A stretch of DNA of 64,000 nucleotides from Caballeronia hypogeia (GCF_001544875.2 NZ_FCOA02000015.1:115855-179854); one strand, 5' to 3'. Positions 25,549 through 34,757 are shown, numbered from the stretch's first letter. Notes: a model not told the origin generated them from the letters alone. Numbers and translations are program-made.

Positions 25549-26603
25549 CGGACGCGACACAGATCGGGCATGTTCATGTCGTCGGCGCGGGGCGCATGGG
25601 GCAGGGCATCGCGCTTGCGTTCGCGTTCGCCGGCCTGCGCGCGACGCTCATCGATTTCAAGGAGCGCGACGCGATTGCGCGCGAAGCGTTCGCGCGCTCG
25701 GCGCTCGACGGAATCGCCAGGCAATTGCACGCCCAGGCGGCGCTCGGCCGTATCACCCAACAACAGGCCGACGAAGCGCTGAGCCGGATCGATATCGTGG
25801 ACCGGGCGCGCGCATCGAGTACGCTCGGTCAGGCGCGCGTCGTGTTCGAAGCCGTCCCCGAAGTGCTCGATGCGAAGCGGGACGTCTTCGCGTGGCTCGG
25901 TGAGTGCGCGGACACGAGGACGATCATCGCATCGACGACCTCGACTTTCCTGGTGACCGACCTGCAGCGCATCGTCACGCATCCGGACCGGCTGCTGAAC
26001 GCGCATTGGCTCAATCCCGCGCATTTGATGCCGCTCGTCGAAGTCAGCCGCAGCGACGCGACGGACGCGGGCGTGGTTTCGCAACTCGTCGAACTGCTGA
26101 AAAGGATCGGCAAGACGCCCGTCGTCTGCGCGCCCTCGGCGGGCTATATCGTTCCGCGCATCCAGGCGCTGGCCATGAACGAGGCGGCGCGCATGGTCGA
26201 GGAGGGTGTCGCCAGCGCTGAAGAGATCGACACGGCGATACGCACAGGCTTCGGCCTGCGCTTCGCGGTGCTCGGCTTGCTCGAATTCATCGACTGGGGT
26301 GGCTGCGACATTCTCTACTATGCTTCGCACTATCTTGCGAAGGAGAAAGGAGAGCGCTTCCTTCCAGCGCGGATCGTCAGCAGCAACATGCACGAATCAC
26401 GCAAGGGCCTGCTCGACGGCGCGGGGTTTTACGATTATGGCGATGTGGATACGGCCGCCTATGTGAAGAGCCGGCTCGAAGCGTTCGGCCGCATGCTCGA
26501 GCATCTGGGGCTGGCGCCCGTGTTCAACGGGGCCAACGTGCCATCGGGCGCGGACGATCTCGCCGCAACGAACGCGTGCGGCGCCACGCCCGCGTCCGCC
26601 TAG
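25545..26603 (+). CDS. 3-hydroxyacyl-CoA dehydrogenase family protein
   Basis: 352 residues. NAD-binding domain with HVHVVGAGRMGQGIALAFAF (residues 8-27), then VVFEAVPEVLDAKRDVFAWL, STTSTFLVTDLQ and HWLNPAHLMPLVEV containing the catalytic-type His (HxxNP). The C-terminal 3HCDH domain includes GYIVPRIQALAMNEAARMVE. The family covers 3-hydroxybutyryl-CoA, carnitine and related hydroxy-acid dehydrogenases. HWLNPAHLMP rather than the commoner HFFNPxxxMxLVE suggests a substrate other than acyl-CoA. Coupled by ATGA overlap to the opine dehydrogenase-like gene; convergent with the anti-sigma gene, overlapping it by four bases. Confidence 0.83.
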   Translation: MTDATQIGHVHVVGAGRMGQGIALAFAFAGLRATLIDFKERDAIAREAFARSALDGIARQLHAQAALGRITQQQADEALSRIDIVDRARASSTLGQARVVFEAVPEVLDAKRDVFAWLGECADTRTIIASTTSTFLVTDLQRIVTHPDRLLNAHWLNPAHLMPLVEVSRSDATDAGVVSQLVELLKRIGKTPVVCAPSAGYIVPRIQALAMNEAARMVEEGVASAEEIDTAIRTGFGLRFAVLGLLEFIDWGGCDILYYASHYLAKEKGERFLPARIVSSNMHESRKGLLDGAGFYDYGDVDTAAYVKSRLEAFGRMLEHLGLAPVFNGANVPSGADDLAATNACGATPASA

Positions 26604-27436
26604 CTATCGCGCCGCAAGTCCCGATCCGCGCTGCTATAAAGCGGCGCGGTCTTCCCATTGGCGATGCTGCTGCCGATCGCCTGCAAGTCGAGCGACGGAG
26701 TTTTCGCAAGCAACACATAGGCGAGCCGGTTCGCGCGCCACGTGACCGTCTTCATTTCACCGACCTGACTCGACTTCACCGGTGCATCGCTCTCGTTTTC
26801 CTCGATCACGCACAGCGCCACCGGATCGCCGCGCTCCGGCAGATACACCATCTGGATGAGCGGGCGGTCGTGGTAATTCAGGCGCTGCACGCGCTTGAAC
26901 TTCAAGCCAACCTGACGCAGATCCGGAACTTCGACCGGCATGCCGTCGCGCTGATGGATATCGGCCATCACCTGTTCGGTGCTGGTTTTGTCTTCCCGGA
27001 GATTGGCGACCGTGTCGCGTCCATAGAGCACCTGGTATTCCGCCACGCTCTTCACCCAGGGATCGACACCCGGCTTCAACGGATTCACGCCGCTGAAATA
27101 GCCCGTGAGCACGCCCGAGCAAATTGCACCGGCGACGAACGCCGCAGCCGCCCATTGCATCGAAAAACGCCGGTTGCCACCGCGCGGCGCGCTGCGCTCC
27201 TGCGGCGCGCTGACGCTGACGAGCTCTTCGATGCGGCGCGTCAGGCTCTCCGGCACGGGCGGCACCGTCTGCCGGTCATACGCGGCACGATACGGCAGCA
27301 CTGAGGCCTGCAACGCCGCGACCCGCTCCGCGAGTTCGTCGGAGTGCGCAATCGCTGCTTCGATTTCCCCGCGCTGCTCCGGCGAAAGCTCGCCGTCCAC
27401 ATAGGCCATCAGCAGCGAATCATCGACATTCATCAT
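26600..27436 (-). CDS. Transmembrane anti-sigma factor
   Basis: 278 residues. N-terminal cytoplasmic zinc-less anti-sigma segment (DSLLMAYVDGELSPEQRGEI, residues 6-25) typical of ChrR/RskA-like putative anti-sigma proteins, one transmembrane helix (MQWAAAAFVAGAICSGVLTG, about 92-111) and a C-terminal periplasmic domain. The ATG at 27436 overlaps the stop of the sigma gene (ATGA), the standard sigma/anti-sigma coupling. It should hold the ECF sigma factor at the membrane until a periplasmic or redox signal arrives. Confidence 0.88.
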   Translation of the reverse strand: MMNVDDSLLMAYVDGELSPEQRGEIEAAIAHSDELAERVAALQASVLPYRAAYDRQTVPPVPESLTRRIEELVSVSAPQERSAPRGGNRRFSMQWAAAAFVAGAICSGVLTGYFSGVNPLKPGVDPWVKSVAEYQVLYGRDTVANLREDKTSTEQVMADIHQRDGMPVEVPDLRQVGLKFKRVQRLNYHDRPLIQMVYLPERGDPVALCVIEENESDAPVKSSQVGEMKTVTWRANRLAYVLLAKTPSLDLQAIGSSIANGKTAPLYSSADRDLRRDS

Positions 27437-27966
27437 AAGGATTCTCCTTTTTTGGCCGACGCCGGCGCCTGCACGCTGAATTTCTGCCCGATCGTCAGCC
27501 GCGCTCGCGACAGCCTGCTCATGATCGTGCCGATGGGCACGTCGAGCACTTCGGCCGCCTCGCGATAACTCAGACCTTCGATCGCCACCAGCACCATCAC
27601 GACGCGCTGCGCTTCGGGCAGGGCCTCGACGGCGTCGATCACCTGGCGATGCAGCAAATCCAGCTCCGGATTGCGCCCGGAAGGATCGGCGAACTGTTCG
27701 ATTTCCTCGTCCTGCCAGTCCATGCTCCCGCGATTACGAATCGAACGGGCGCGCAATTCGTTCATCCACGTCGAATGCACGATCGAAAAGAGCCAACTCA
27801 GCGCCGACGTGCCCGGCTGAAGCTGGCTGCGCCGCTCCAGCGCCCGCACGCACGCCCGCTGAACGAGATCCTCGGCGTCGTGCGGATTCTGCGTCAACCG
27901 CAGCGCGAATCGCCAGAGCCGCGGCAATAACGTCGGCAAGACGGTCGGCAGGTCGTCGTCGTTCAT
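27433..27966 (-). CDS. ECF-type RNA polymerase sigma factor
   Basis: 177 residues from the ATG at 27966, chosen because CAGGAG sits 8-9 nt upstream; an in-frame ATG at 28008 is less likely. Sigma region 2: FALRLTQNPHDAEDLVQRAC and ALSWLFSIVHSTWMNELR; region 4: LPEAQRVVMVLVAIEGLSYR, EAAEVLDVPIGTIMSRLSRA. No region 3, as expected for ECF factors. Coupled to its anti-sigma downstream. The regulon is unknown; the small gene and T6SS locus directly to the right are transcribed away from it. Confidence 0.92.
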   Translation of the reverse strand: MNDDDLPTVLPTLLPRLWRFALRLTQNPHDAEDLVQRACVRALERRSQLQPGTSALSWLFSIVHSTWMNELRARSIRNRGSMDWQDEEIEQFADPSGRNPELDLLHRQVIDAVEALPEAQRVVMVLVAIEGLSYREAAEVLDVPIGTIMSRLSRARLTIGQKFSVQAPASAKKGESL

Positions 27967-28143
27967 CGGGGCAGCTCCTGAAATGGGCGCGCTCATGATT
28001 GACAACACTCCAGACGCGAATCTATTCCACGATTTTTTCGAGTTTTTTTGCGGAATAAGCCGGCGGGGGCGGCTGTTTTCGGGTCACGGATCGCGCATCG
28101 AAGCGCACTCGAACCACCAGAATCACGCAATAGGAGACAGATC

Positions 28144-28380
28144 ATGGAGACCCTCCTCGACCGGGCCCGGCAGGCAGGCATGGCGGTCATGCTGGACGCG
28201 TGCATCGGACGCGAACGTTTTCATAGCATAGCCGGTTCGGCGGCGACACTCGACCGTTTTGCGCAGCTTTGCGAAAAGCCGGCCGTGAGTCGCGACACGC
28301 TCGTGAACTGGGCGGCGCTGTGCGAGCGCGGCGACACGCGGGCCGTCGCGGCGGCGATCCGGCAGGCGCTCGGCGAATGA
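28144..28380 (+). CDS. Small protein of unknown function
   Basis: 78 residues from the ATG at 28144, preceded by GGAGAC. Composition is ordinary for a soluble alpha-helical protein (LDRARQAGMAVMLDACIGRE, TLDRFAQLCEKPAVSRDTLV); no signal peptide, membrane segment or known motif is visible. It is divergent from the ECF sigma gene and 176 nt upstream of hcp in the same direction. It could be a target of the sigma factor or a T6SS accessory protein. I do not recognise it. Confidence 0.6.
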   Translation: METLLDRARQAGMAVMLDACIGRERFHSIAGSAATLDRFAQLCEKPAVSRDTLVNWAALCERGDTRAVAAAIRQALGE

Positions 28381-28556
28381 GCCGTCGGATGAGTTCAGAC
28401 TGATGCGTGGCGATAAAAAACGCGTCAAGGCATTTCAATCAATTCGCAATCCGAAGTAACGCGGGTAATCAACGGAAAGCTCGCAAACCCCGCTTCGCGA
28501 ACCAACGCGACGCGAACTTACCAGTGCCGCAGGGCGCGCAATTTTTGGAGACTGAA

Positions 28557-29117
28557 ATGGCTGTCGACATGTTTCTCAAGCTGGGCGATATCAAGGGTGA
28601 ATCTCAGGCGGTGGGCCACACCGATGAGATCGATGTACTGAGCTGGTCGTGGGGATGCTCGCAGACGGGCACGACGCACACCGGCACGGGCGGCGGCACC
28701 GGGACCGCATCGGTGCAGGACCTCACGATCAGCAAGTACGTCGACAAAAGCTCGCCCACTATCGTGCAGTCGTGCTGTCAGGGCGTGCACATGCCGGAGG
28801 CCGTGCTCACGCTGCGCAAGGCGGGCGGTAACGATCCTGTCGAGTATCTGAAGATCACCCTCAAGGAAGTGCTGATCAGCCGTCACTCGGTGGGTTCCGG
28901 CGGCGGTGATCAGATCGCCGAGAACATCACGCTGAACTTCGCGCAATTCTGCGTGGAGTACCAGCCGCAGGACAACAACGGCGCGAAGAAGGGCGGCGTC
29001 GTGACCGGCAAATGGAACATCCCGAAGAACACGGCGAATTGCGACTCCGGCCCGGGCGCCAGCCCGAGCGCGAGCTCCAGCTCCAGCTCGCGTTCGTCGT
29101 CGTCGCCGCGGCCCTGA
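28557..29117 (+). CDS. hcp: T6SS tube protein Hcp with a serine-rich C-terminal tail
   Basis: 186 residues from the ATG at 28557 with a TTGGAG ribosome binding site. Begins MAVDMFLKLGDIKGESQAVG and contains DEIDVLSWSWGCSQTGTTHT and ITLKEVLISRHSVGSGGGD, all typical Hcp1-family blocks. Hexameric rings stack into the inner tube of the T6SS and are secreted. The core ends near residue 165; the last ~20 residues (PGASPSASSSSSSRSSSSPR) are low-complexity serine and absent from usual Hcp proteins. First gene of the rightward T6SS run hcp-tssA-B-C-E-F-G-H. Confidence 0.93.
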   Translation: MAVDMFLKLGDIKGESQAVGHTDEIDVLSWSWGCSQTGTTHTGTGGGTGTASVQDLTISKYVDKSSPTIVQSCCQGVHMPEAVLTLRKAGGNDPVEYLKITLKEVLISRHSVGSGGGDQIAENITLNFAQFCVEYQPQDNNGAKKGGVVTGKWNIPKNTANCDSGPGASPSASSSSSSRSSSSPRP

Positions 29118-29135
29118 TAGGCCGCCTTCCGTTCC

Positions 29136-30212
29136 ATGCTCGTCGCGGACATCGCCATGAACCTCGCAGAAATCGAAGCCTGGCTTACCGCCCTCGCACC
29201 GGATGCCCCGTGCGGCGAGGACGAAGAGTACAGCCCCGAGTTCCGGGCGCTGGAAGAGGCGATCGCCGGCAAGCCCGACGCCCAGTATGGCGGCACCGTG
29301 ATTGCCGCGACGCCGCCCGACTGGATGCTCGCCCGCAAGTTGTCGATCACCCTGCTCGAACGCACGCGCGATCTGCGGGTGGCGGTGCATTACGCGCGTT
29401 CGAGCATGGCGCGCGAGGGCTTCGCCGGTCTCGCGCGCGGCCTCGCGCTGATCGAAGGGCTGCTCGATGAGCACTGGAACGGGGTGCATCCGCAACTCGA
29501 CGCCAGCGACGGCGACGATCCGACCGCGCGGGTCAATGCGCTGTCGGCGCTCGTCGATGGCGCGGGGATCGTGGGCGAACTGCGCGACGTGCCCTTTGTC
29601 GCGCCGCGTGGTCAGCGGGGTTTCGCGCTGCGCGATCTCGAAGTGCTGGCGGGCGAAGCGCCGCTTTACGAAGGCGACGAGATGCCGACGCTCGCGGCCA
29701 TCGATGCAGCGTTCGCGCAGGCCGGCATCGACGAAGGGCGGGCGATGTGCGAGGCGCTTTCGTCGGCGCGGGCCTCGCTCGCGAAGATCGAGAGCGCGCT
29801 GACCGGGCGCGTGGGGCCGGCGCGCGCGCTCGATTTCGGGCCGCTCGCAAGGCCGCTCGAACGCATCGGGGAGTTCGTGGCGGCGCGGATCGCGGTGTTC
29901 GGTCCGGACACGGGGGAGCGGGGAAGCGCGATGGAGACCAGCAGCAGTGAAGAGGGCGCGGGTTTCGGTGCGTCGGCGCATGTCGCCGCCGCGACGGGAC
30001 CCGCCACGCCCCGGCGCATCGCGAGCGCACGCGACGTGAGCGACGCGCTCGACGCGATCTGCGCCTACTACGCCGAATGCGAGCCGTCGAGTCCGTTGCC
30101 GGTGTTGCTGCAGCGCGCCCGCAGGCTGGTCGGCAAGAGCTTCATCGAAATCATCGAGGACGTCGCGCCGGACGGCGCGCATCAATTCAGGCATCTGGGC
30201 GGGGTCGTCTGA
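29136..30212 (+). CDS. tssA: T6SS protein TssA (ImpA N-terminal domain)
   Basis: 358 residues (or 351 from the ATG at 29157; neither has a good ribosome binding site). ImpA_N domain: WLTALAPDAPCGEDEEYSPE, then PPDWMLARKLSITLLERTRD and LRVAVHYARSSM, LLDEHWNGVHPQLD. The C-terminal part carries VSDALDAICAYYAECEPSSP and VLLQRARRLVGKSFIEIIED, common to the short-C-terminus TssA class. TssA caps and coordinates assembly of tube and sheath at the baseplate or distal end. Confidence 0.9.
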   Translation: MLVADIAMNLAEIEAWLTALAPDAPCGEDEEYSPEFRALEEAIAGKPDAQYGGTVIAATPPDWMLARKLSITLLERTRDLRVAVHYARSSMAREGFAGLARGLALIEGLLDEHWNGVHPQLDASDGDDPTARVNALSALVDGAGIVGELRDVPFVAPRGQRGFALRDLEVLAGEAPLYEGDEMPTLAAIDAAFAQAGIDEGRAMCEALSSARASLAKIESALTGRVGPARALDFGPLARPLERIGEFVAARIAVFGPDTGERGSAMETSSSEEGAGFGASAHVAAATGPATPRRIASARDVSDALDAICAYYAECEPSSPLPVLLQRARRLVGKSFIEIIEDVAPDGAHQFRHLGGVV

Positions 30213-30246
30213 CCCGACTCAGGCAAAACCCAAAGGAGTGGACATC

Positions 30247-30774
30247 GTGGCCAAGGAAAGCAGTCAGAAATTCATCGCGCGCAATCGTGCGCCGCGTGTG
30301 CAGATCGAATACGACGTCGAAGTCTACGGCTCGGAGAAGAAGGTCAATCTGCCCTTCGTGATGGGCGTGCTCGCGGATCTCTCGGGGCAGCCCGCCGAGC
30401 CGCTCGCGCCCGCCGCCGAACGCAAGTTTCTCGAAATCGACGTCGACAACTTCGACGAGCGTCTCAAGTCGATGAAGCCGCGCGTCGCGGTGCAGGTGCC
30501 GAACACGCTGACGGGCGACGGCAACGTCGCGGTCGACCTGACCTTCGAGAGCATGGACGACTTCACGCCCGCCGCGATCGCCCGCAAGGTCGAGCCGCTG
30601 CGGCAACTGCTGGAAGCGCGCACGCAACTGGCGAACCTGCTGACCTACATGGACGGCAAGACCGGCGCCGAAGCGCTGATTGCACGCCTGCTGGAAGAGC
30701 CCGCGCTGATGAAGGCGCTCGCCGCCCAGCCTCGCCCGAACGACGACGAAGCCCAACCCGCCACCGGAGCATGA
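30247..30774 (+). CDS. tssB: T6SS sheath small subunit TssB (VipA)
   Basis: 175 residues starting with GTG at 30247. An AAAGGAG ribosome binding site at 30232-30238 lies about 8 nt before it, and the resulting MAKESSQKFIARNRAPRVQI is the standard TssB N-terminus; a GTG at 30238 would overlap the ribosome binding site. Contains KVNLPFVMGVLADLSGQP and VAVDLTFESMDDFTPAAIA. Partner of TssC in the contractile sheath. Separated by 4 nt from tssC. Confidence 0.95.
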   Translation: MAKESSQKFIARNRAPRVQIEYDVEVYGSEKKVNLPFVMGVLADLSGQPAEPLAPAAERKFLEIDVDNFDERLKSMKPRVAVQVPNTLTGDGNVAVDLTFESMDDFTPAAIARKVEPLRQLLEARTQLANLLTYMDGKTGAEALIARLLEEPALMKALAAQPRPNDDEAQPATGA

Positions 30775-30778
30775 CACG

Positions 30779-32281
30779 ATGAACGATCTCAGCCTCCAGC
30801 AAGAGACCCGCGCGGCCGTGATGGAAGCGGCGCCCGAACTCGACGATTTCTCCGCGCTGCTGCAAAAGGAATTCAAGCCGAAGTCCGATCGCGCCCGCGA
30901 CGCTGTCGAGAATGCCGTGCGCACGCTCGCCGAGCAGGCATTGCGCGAAACCGGCGTGATTTCCGGCGATGTCCTCGCGACCATCGAAGCGCTCATCGCG
31001 CAGATCGATCAGGCGCTCACCGGACAGATCAACCAGATCCTGCACAGCGAGCCTTTTCAGAAGGTCGAGAGCGCGTGGCGCGGCCTGCATTACCTGGTCA
31101 ACAGCACGGAGACCGACGAGTCGCTCAAGATCCGCGTGCTCAACATCTCGAAGACCGAACTGCACAAGACGCTGAAGAAGTATCGCGGCGTCGCGTGGGA
31201 TCAGAGCCCGCTCTTCAAGAAGCTCTACGAGGAAGAGTACGGCCAGTTCGGCGGTGAACCCTACGGCGCGCTCGTCGCCGATTATTACTTCGATCACAGC
31301 GGTCCCGATGTGGACCTGCTCACGCAGATCGCGAAGATCGCGGCGGCGGCGCACGCGCCGTTCATCGCGGGCGCGGACCCGGCCGCGCTTTTGATGGAAT
31401 CGTGGCAAGAGCTCGCCAATCCGCGCGACCTGACCAAGATCTTTCAGACGCCCGAGCATGCCGCGTGGCGCTCGCTGCGTGATTCGGAAGACTCGCGTTA
31501 CGTCGGTCTCGCGATGCCGCGTTTTCTCGCGCGCGCACCCTACGGCGCAAAGACCGATCCGGTCGAGGCGTTCGACTTCGAGGAAGACACGGCCGGCGCG
31601 AACAGCAGCAAATACGCGTGGGCGAACGCATCGTATGCGATGGCGGCGAACATCACGCGCTCGTTCAGGATGTCCGGCTGGTGCTCGCGCATCCGTGGCG
31701 TGGAGTCGGGCGGCGCGGTCGAGGGATTGCCGGTGCACGCGTTCCCGACCGACGACGGCGGCATCGACATGAAATGCCCGACCGAGATCGCGATCAGCGA
31801 CCGGCGCGAGGCCGAACTCGCGAAGAACGGCTTCATGCCGCTCGTGCACAAGAAGAACTCCGACTTCGCGGCGTTCATCGGCGCGCAGTCGCTGCACAAG
31901 CCGGCCGAATACGAAGACCCGGACGCCACCGCCAACGCGAACCTCGCCGCGCGATTGCCGTATCTGTTCGCGTGCTGCCGCTTCGCGCACTACCTTAAGT
32001 GCATCGTGCGCGACAAGCTGGGCTCGTTCAGGGAGCGCGACGACATGGAGCGCTGGCTGCAGAACTGGATTCTCCAGTACGTCGACGGCGATCCGACGCA
32101 CTCTTCCGACGACACCAAGGCGCGCAAGCCGCTCGCCGACGCACAGGTCATCGTGGAGGAAGTGCCGGGCAATCCGGGCTACTACACCTCGAAGTTCTTC
32201 CTGCGCCCGCATTACCAGCTCGAAGGTCTCACGGTGTCGCTGCGGCTCGTGTCGAAGCTGCCGACGGCGAAGGCCGCCTGA
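30779..32281 (+). CDS. tssC: T6SS sheath large subunit TssC (VipB)
   Basis: 500 residues. Strong family blocks: IDQALTGQINQILHSEPFQK, SAWRGLHYLVNSTETDESLK, IRVLNISKTELHKTLKKYRG, FGGEPYGALVADYYFDHSGP, ARLPYLFACCRFAHYLKCIV and the C-terminal sheath segment YYTSKFFLRPHYQLEGLTVS. Forms the contractile sheath with TssB; its N-terminal helix is the site ClpV recognises after contraction (known for the family). Confidence 0.96.
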   Translation: MNDLSLQQETRAAVMEAAPELDDFSALLQKEFKPKSDRARDAVENAVRTLAEQALRETGVISGDVLATIEALIAQIDQALTGQINQILHSEPFQKVESAWRGLHYLVNSTETDESLKIRVLNISKTELHKTLKKYRGVAWDQSPLFKKLYEEEYGQFGGEPYGALVADYYFDHSGPDVDLLTQIAKIAAAAHAPFIAGADPAALLMESWQELANPRDLTKIFQTPEHAAWRSLRDSEDSRYVGLAMPRFLARAPYGAKTDPVEAFDFEEDTAGANSSKYAWANASYAMAANITRSFRMSGWCSRIRGVESGGAVEGLPVHAFPTDDGGIDMKCPTEIAISDRREAELAKNGFMPLVHKKNSDFAAFIGAQSLHKPAEYEDPDATANANLAARLPYLFACCRFAHYLKCIVRDKLGSFRERDDMERWLQNWILQYVDGDPTHSSDDTKARKPLADAQVIVEEVPGNPGYYTSKFFLRPHYQLEGLTVSLRLVSKLPTAKAA

Positions 32282-32322
32282 GCTTCGTCGTATCCGCGTA
32301 TTCGTTCTGAAAGGAGCCGCTC

Positions 32323-32865
32323 ATGTCCGAATCTTCCGCCCGGGACCGCTTGCAGCCGTCGTTGCTGGATCGCCTTTCCGATTTCGAACCGCACGTGCGT
32401 CATGAATCCCGCGAGCGTCGCGTGATCTCGGCGCGTGCGCTGCGCGACAGCGTGCAGCGGGATATCGGCTGGCTCCTGAACGCGAGCGGTCTCGGGGAGG
32501 GCGCGGACGCGGCCGACCTGCCGCACGTCGCGACCTCCGTGCTGAACTACGGTTTGCCGGATCTCGCGGGGCGCGACGTCGCCGCGCTCACGGCGGGCAC
32601 GCTGGAGCGCCTGATCCGTGACGCGCTGTGGGCCTTCGAGCCGCGGCTCGCGCGCGAATCGGTGCGCGTGACGGCGATCGGCGATTCGCGGGAAAAGACG
32701 CGCGGCCACGTGATCCGTTTCGAGATCGAGGCCGACATGTGGTCGCAGCCGTATCCCGAGCGGCTGTTCCTGCGCACGGAACTGGATCTCGAGGCGTGCG
32801 AGGTGCGGGTCGCCGACGCATCGACCGTTCGCGCCGGATCATCGGCCGGGGAGCAGTACGCATGA
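32323..32865 (+). CDS. tssE: T6SS baseplate protein TssE (gp25-like)
   Basis: 180 residues with AAAGGAG ribosome binding site. gp25/lysozyme-like baseplate protein: RLQPSLLDRLSDFEP at the N-terminus, RALRDSVQRDIGWLLNAS, VLNYGLPDLAG, and the conserved FEPRLARESVRV. Initiates sheath polymerisation at the baseplate. The stop overlaps the tssF start (ATGA). Confidence 0.93.
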   Translation: MSESSARDRLQPSLLDRLSDFEPHVRHESRERRVISARALRDSVQRDIGWLLNASGLGEGADAADLPHVATSVLNYGLPDLAGRDVAALTAGTLERLIRDALWAFEPRLARESVRVTAIGDSREKTRGHVIRFEIEADMWSQPYPERLFLRTELDLEACEVRVADASTVRAGSSAGEQYA

Positions 32866-34757
32866 ACCCCGCGTTCCTCAGGTACTACAGCCAGGAGCTG
32901 CAGCACGTGCGGGAGATGGGCGGCGAATTCGCCGCCGCGTTTCCGAAGATCGCCGGGCGGCTCGCGCTGGACGGCGTCGAATGCGCGGACCCGTATGTCG
33001 AGCGTTTGCTGGAAGGCTTCAGCTTTCTCGCCGCGCGCGTGCAGATGAAGCTCGATGCCGAATTCCCGCGCTTCACGCAGCATCTGCTGGAACTGGCTTA
33101 TCCGCACTATCTGGCGCCGACGCCTTCGATGACGGTCGTCCAGCTTCAGGCGGATCACGCGAACCCGCAACTCGCCGCGAGCGCCGACGGCATCGTCGTG
33201 CCGCGACACACGGCGCTGCGCGGCATGCTCGACAAGTCCGCGTCGACGCGCTGCGAATACCGCACCGCGCATGCGCTGACGCTGTGGCCGGTCGAGATCG
33301 CGCAGGCGAAGTTCTTCACGCATGCGAGTTCCCTCAGCGCCTCGTCGCCGGGGTTGCCCGAGGGCGTCAGGGCGGGATTGCGCCTGCGGCTGCGCGCGAC
33401 CGGCGCGCTCGGCTTCGACCGTCTTTCGCTCGATCGTCTCGCGTTCTATCTGCGCGGCCCGGACGGCCTGCCCGCGCGCCTCCACGAGCGTCTGCTCGCC
33501 CATTGCGTCGGCGTCGCGGTGATGCAGCCGGGCAACGGCGCGAGCGCCGCAACCACGCTCGCCGTGCTGCCGAAGACCGCGCTGCGGCCGCTCGGCTTCG
33601 CCGAAGACGAGGCGCTTCTGCCGGTCGGCCAGCAATCTTTCGATGGCTACCGGCTGCTGCAGGAGTATTTCGCCTTCGCGCCGCGCTTCATGTTCGTCGA
33701 AGTGGCCGGACTGCGCGGCGCGCTGCGTCATTGCCGCGGCCAGGAAGCGGAGATCGTGATCCTGCTCGATCAGGCCGACGCGTCGCTCGAACGCGCCGTC
33801 GATGCGTCGAACTTCGCGCTCGACTGCACGCCCGCCATCAACCTGTTTCGCCGCCGCACCGACCGCGTCGCGCTGTCGGACACGGAGTTCGAGTATCACG
33901 TCGTCGTCGATCGCACGCGTCCGATGGACTACGAGATCCATCAGATCGACGAAGTCACCGGCTACGGCTCGGGCGCGGACGCGCAGATGCAATACCGGCC
34001 GTTCCACTGCGCGAAGGATCTGGACATGCCGGGCGAGGGCGGCGCGTTCTATCAACTGCGTCGCGAGGCGCGACGCGCGTCGGTGCGGCAGCAGCAGAAC
34101 GGCGCGCGCAGCAGTTACCTCGGCAGCGAAGCCTTCATCGCGCTGGTCGATGCGCATAACGCGCCGCAGGGCGCAGAAGTGCGTCAGCTCGGCATCAGCG
34201 CGTGGTGCACGAATCGCGATTTGCCGCTGTCGATGCCCATCGGCGCGGGCTCGACCGACTTCACGCTCGATGCCGAAGCGCCCGTCACCGCGGTGCGCTG
34301 CGTCGCGGGCCCGAGCCGGCCGCTGCCATCGTTCGCTGAGGGGCCGGCGGCATGGCGGCTGCTCGATCATCTTTCGCTCAACTACGCGTCGCTCGTCGAT
34401 ACGAACGCACAGGAAGGCGCCTGCGCGCTGCGCGAGCTGCTCGCGATCTACTGTCCGGCCGACGACGCCGCAGCGCACCGGCAGGTGGAAGGGCTGCGCT
34501 CGGTGTCCTGCGAGCCGGTCGTGCGGCGCCTGCCGACGCCCGGGCCGATCGTCTTCGGTCGCGGCCTCGCGATCACGCTGCGCTTCGACGACGCCGCGTT
34601 CGAGGGCGCGAGCGCGTTCCTGCTCGGCGCGGTGCTCGCGCGGTTCTTCGCCCAGTACGTGTCGATCAATTCGTTCACCGAGACCCACGTCGCGTCGCTC
34701 GCGCGTGGTCCGCTCATGCACTGGCCAGCGAGGACCGGACGATGCGCGACGCTCTGA
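32862..34757 (+). CDS. tssF: T6SS baseplate protein TssF
   Basis: 631 residues. Starts with the TssF signature FLRYYSQELQHVREMGGEFA, followed by FPKIAGRLAL, DPYVERLLEGFSFLAARVQM and ELAYPHYLAPTPSMTVVQLQ. The C-terminus ends near a FARFFAQYVSINSFTETHV-type segment. Translation is coupled to tssE (ATGA) and the end overlaps tssG by 16 nt. Component of the TssK-F-G-E baseplate wedge. Confidence 0.94.
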   Translation: MNPAFLRYYSQELQHVREMGGEFAAAFPKIAGRLALDGVECADPYVERLLEGFSFLAARVQMKLDAEFPRFTQHLLELAYPHYLAPTPSMTVVQLQADHANPQLAASADGIVVPRHTALRGMLDKSASTRCEYRTAHALTLWPVEIAQAKFFTHASSLSASSPGLPEGVRAGLRLRLRATGALGFDRLSLDRLAFYLRGPDGLPARLHERLLAHCVGVAVMQPGNGASAATTLAVLPKTALRPLGFAEDEALLPVGQQSFDGYRLLQEYFAFAPRFMFVEVAGLRGALRHCRGQEAEIVILLDQADASLERAVDASNFALDCTPAINLFRRRTDRVALSDTEFEYHVVVDRTRPMDYEIHQIDEVTGYGSGADAQMQYRPFHCAKDLDMPGEGGAFYQLRREARRASVRQQQNGARSSYLGSEAFIALVDAHNAPQGAEVRQLGISAWCTNRDLPLSMPIGAGSTDFTLDAEAPVTAVRCVAGPSRPLPSFAEGPAAWRLLDHLSLNYASLVDTNAQEGACALRELLAIYCPADDAAAHRQVEGLRSVSCEPVVRRLPTPGPIVFGRGLAITLRFDDAAFEGASAFLLGAVLARFFAQYVSINSFTETHVASLARGPLMHWPARTGRCATL

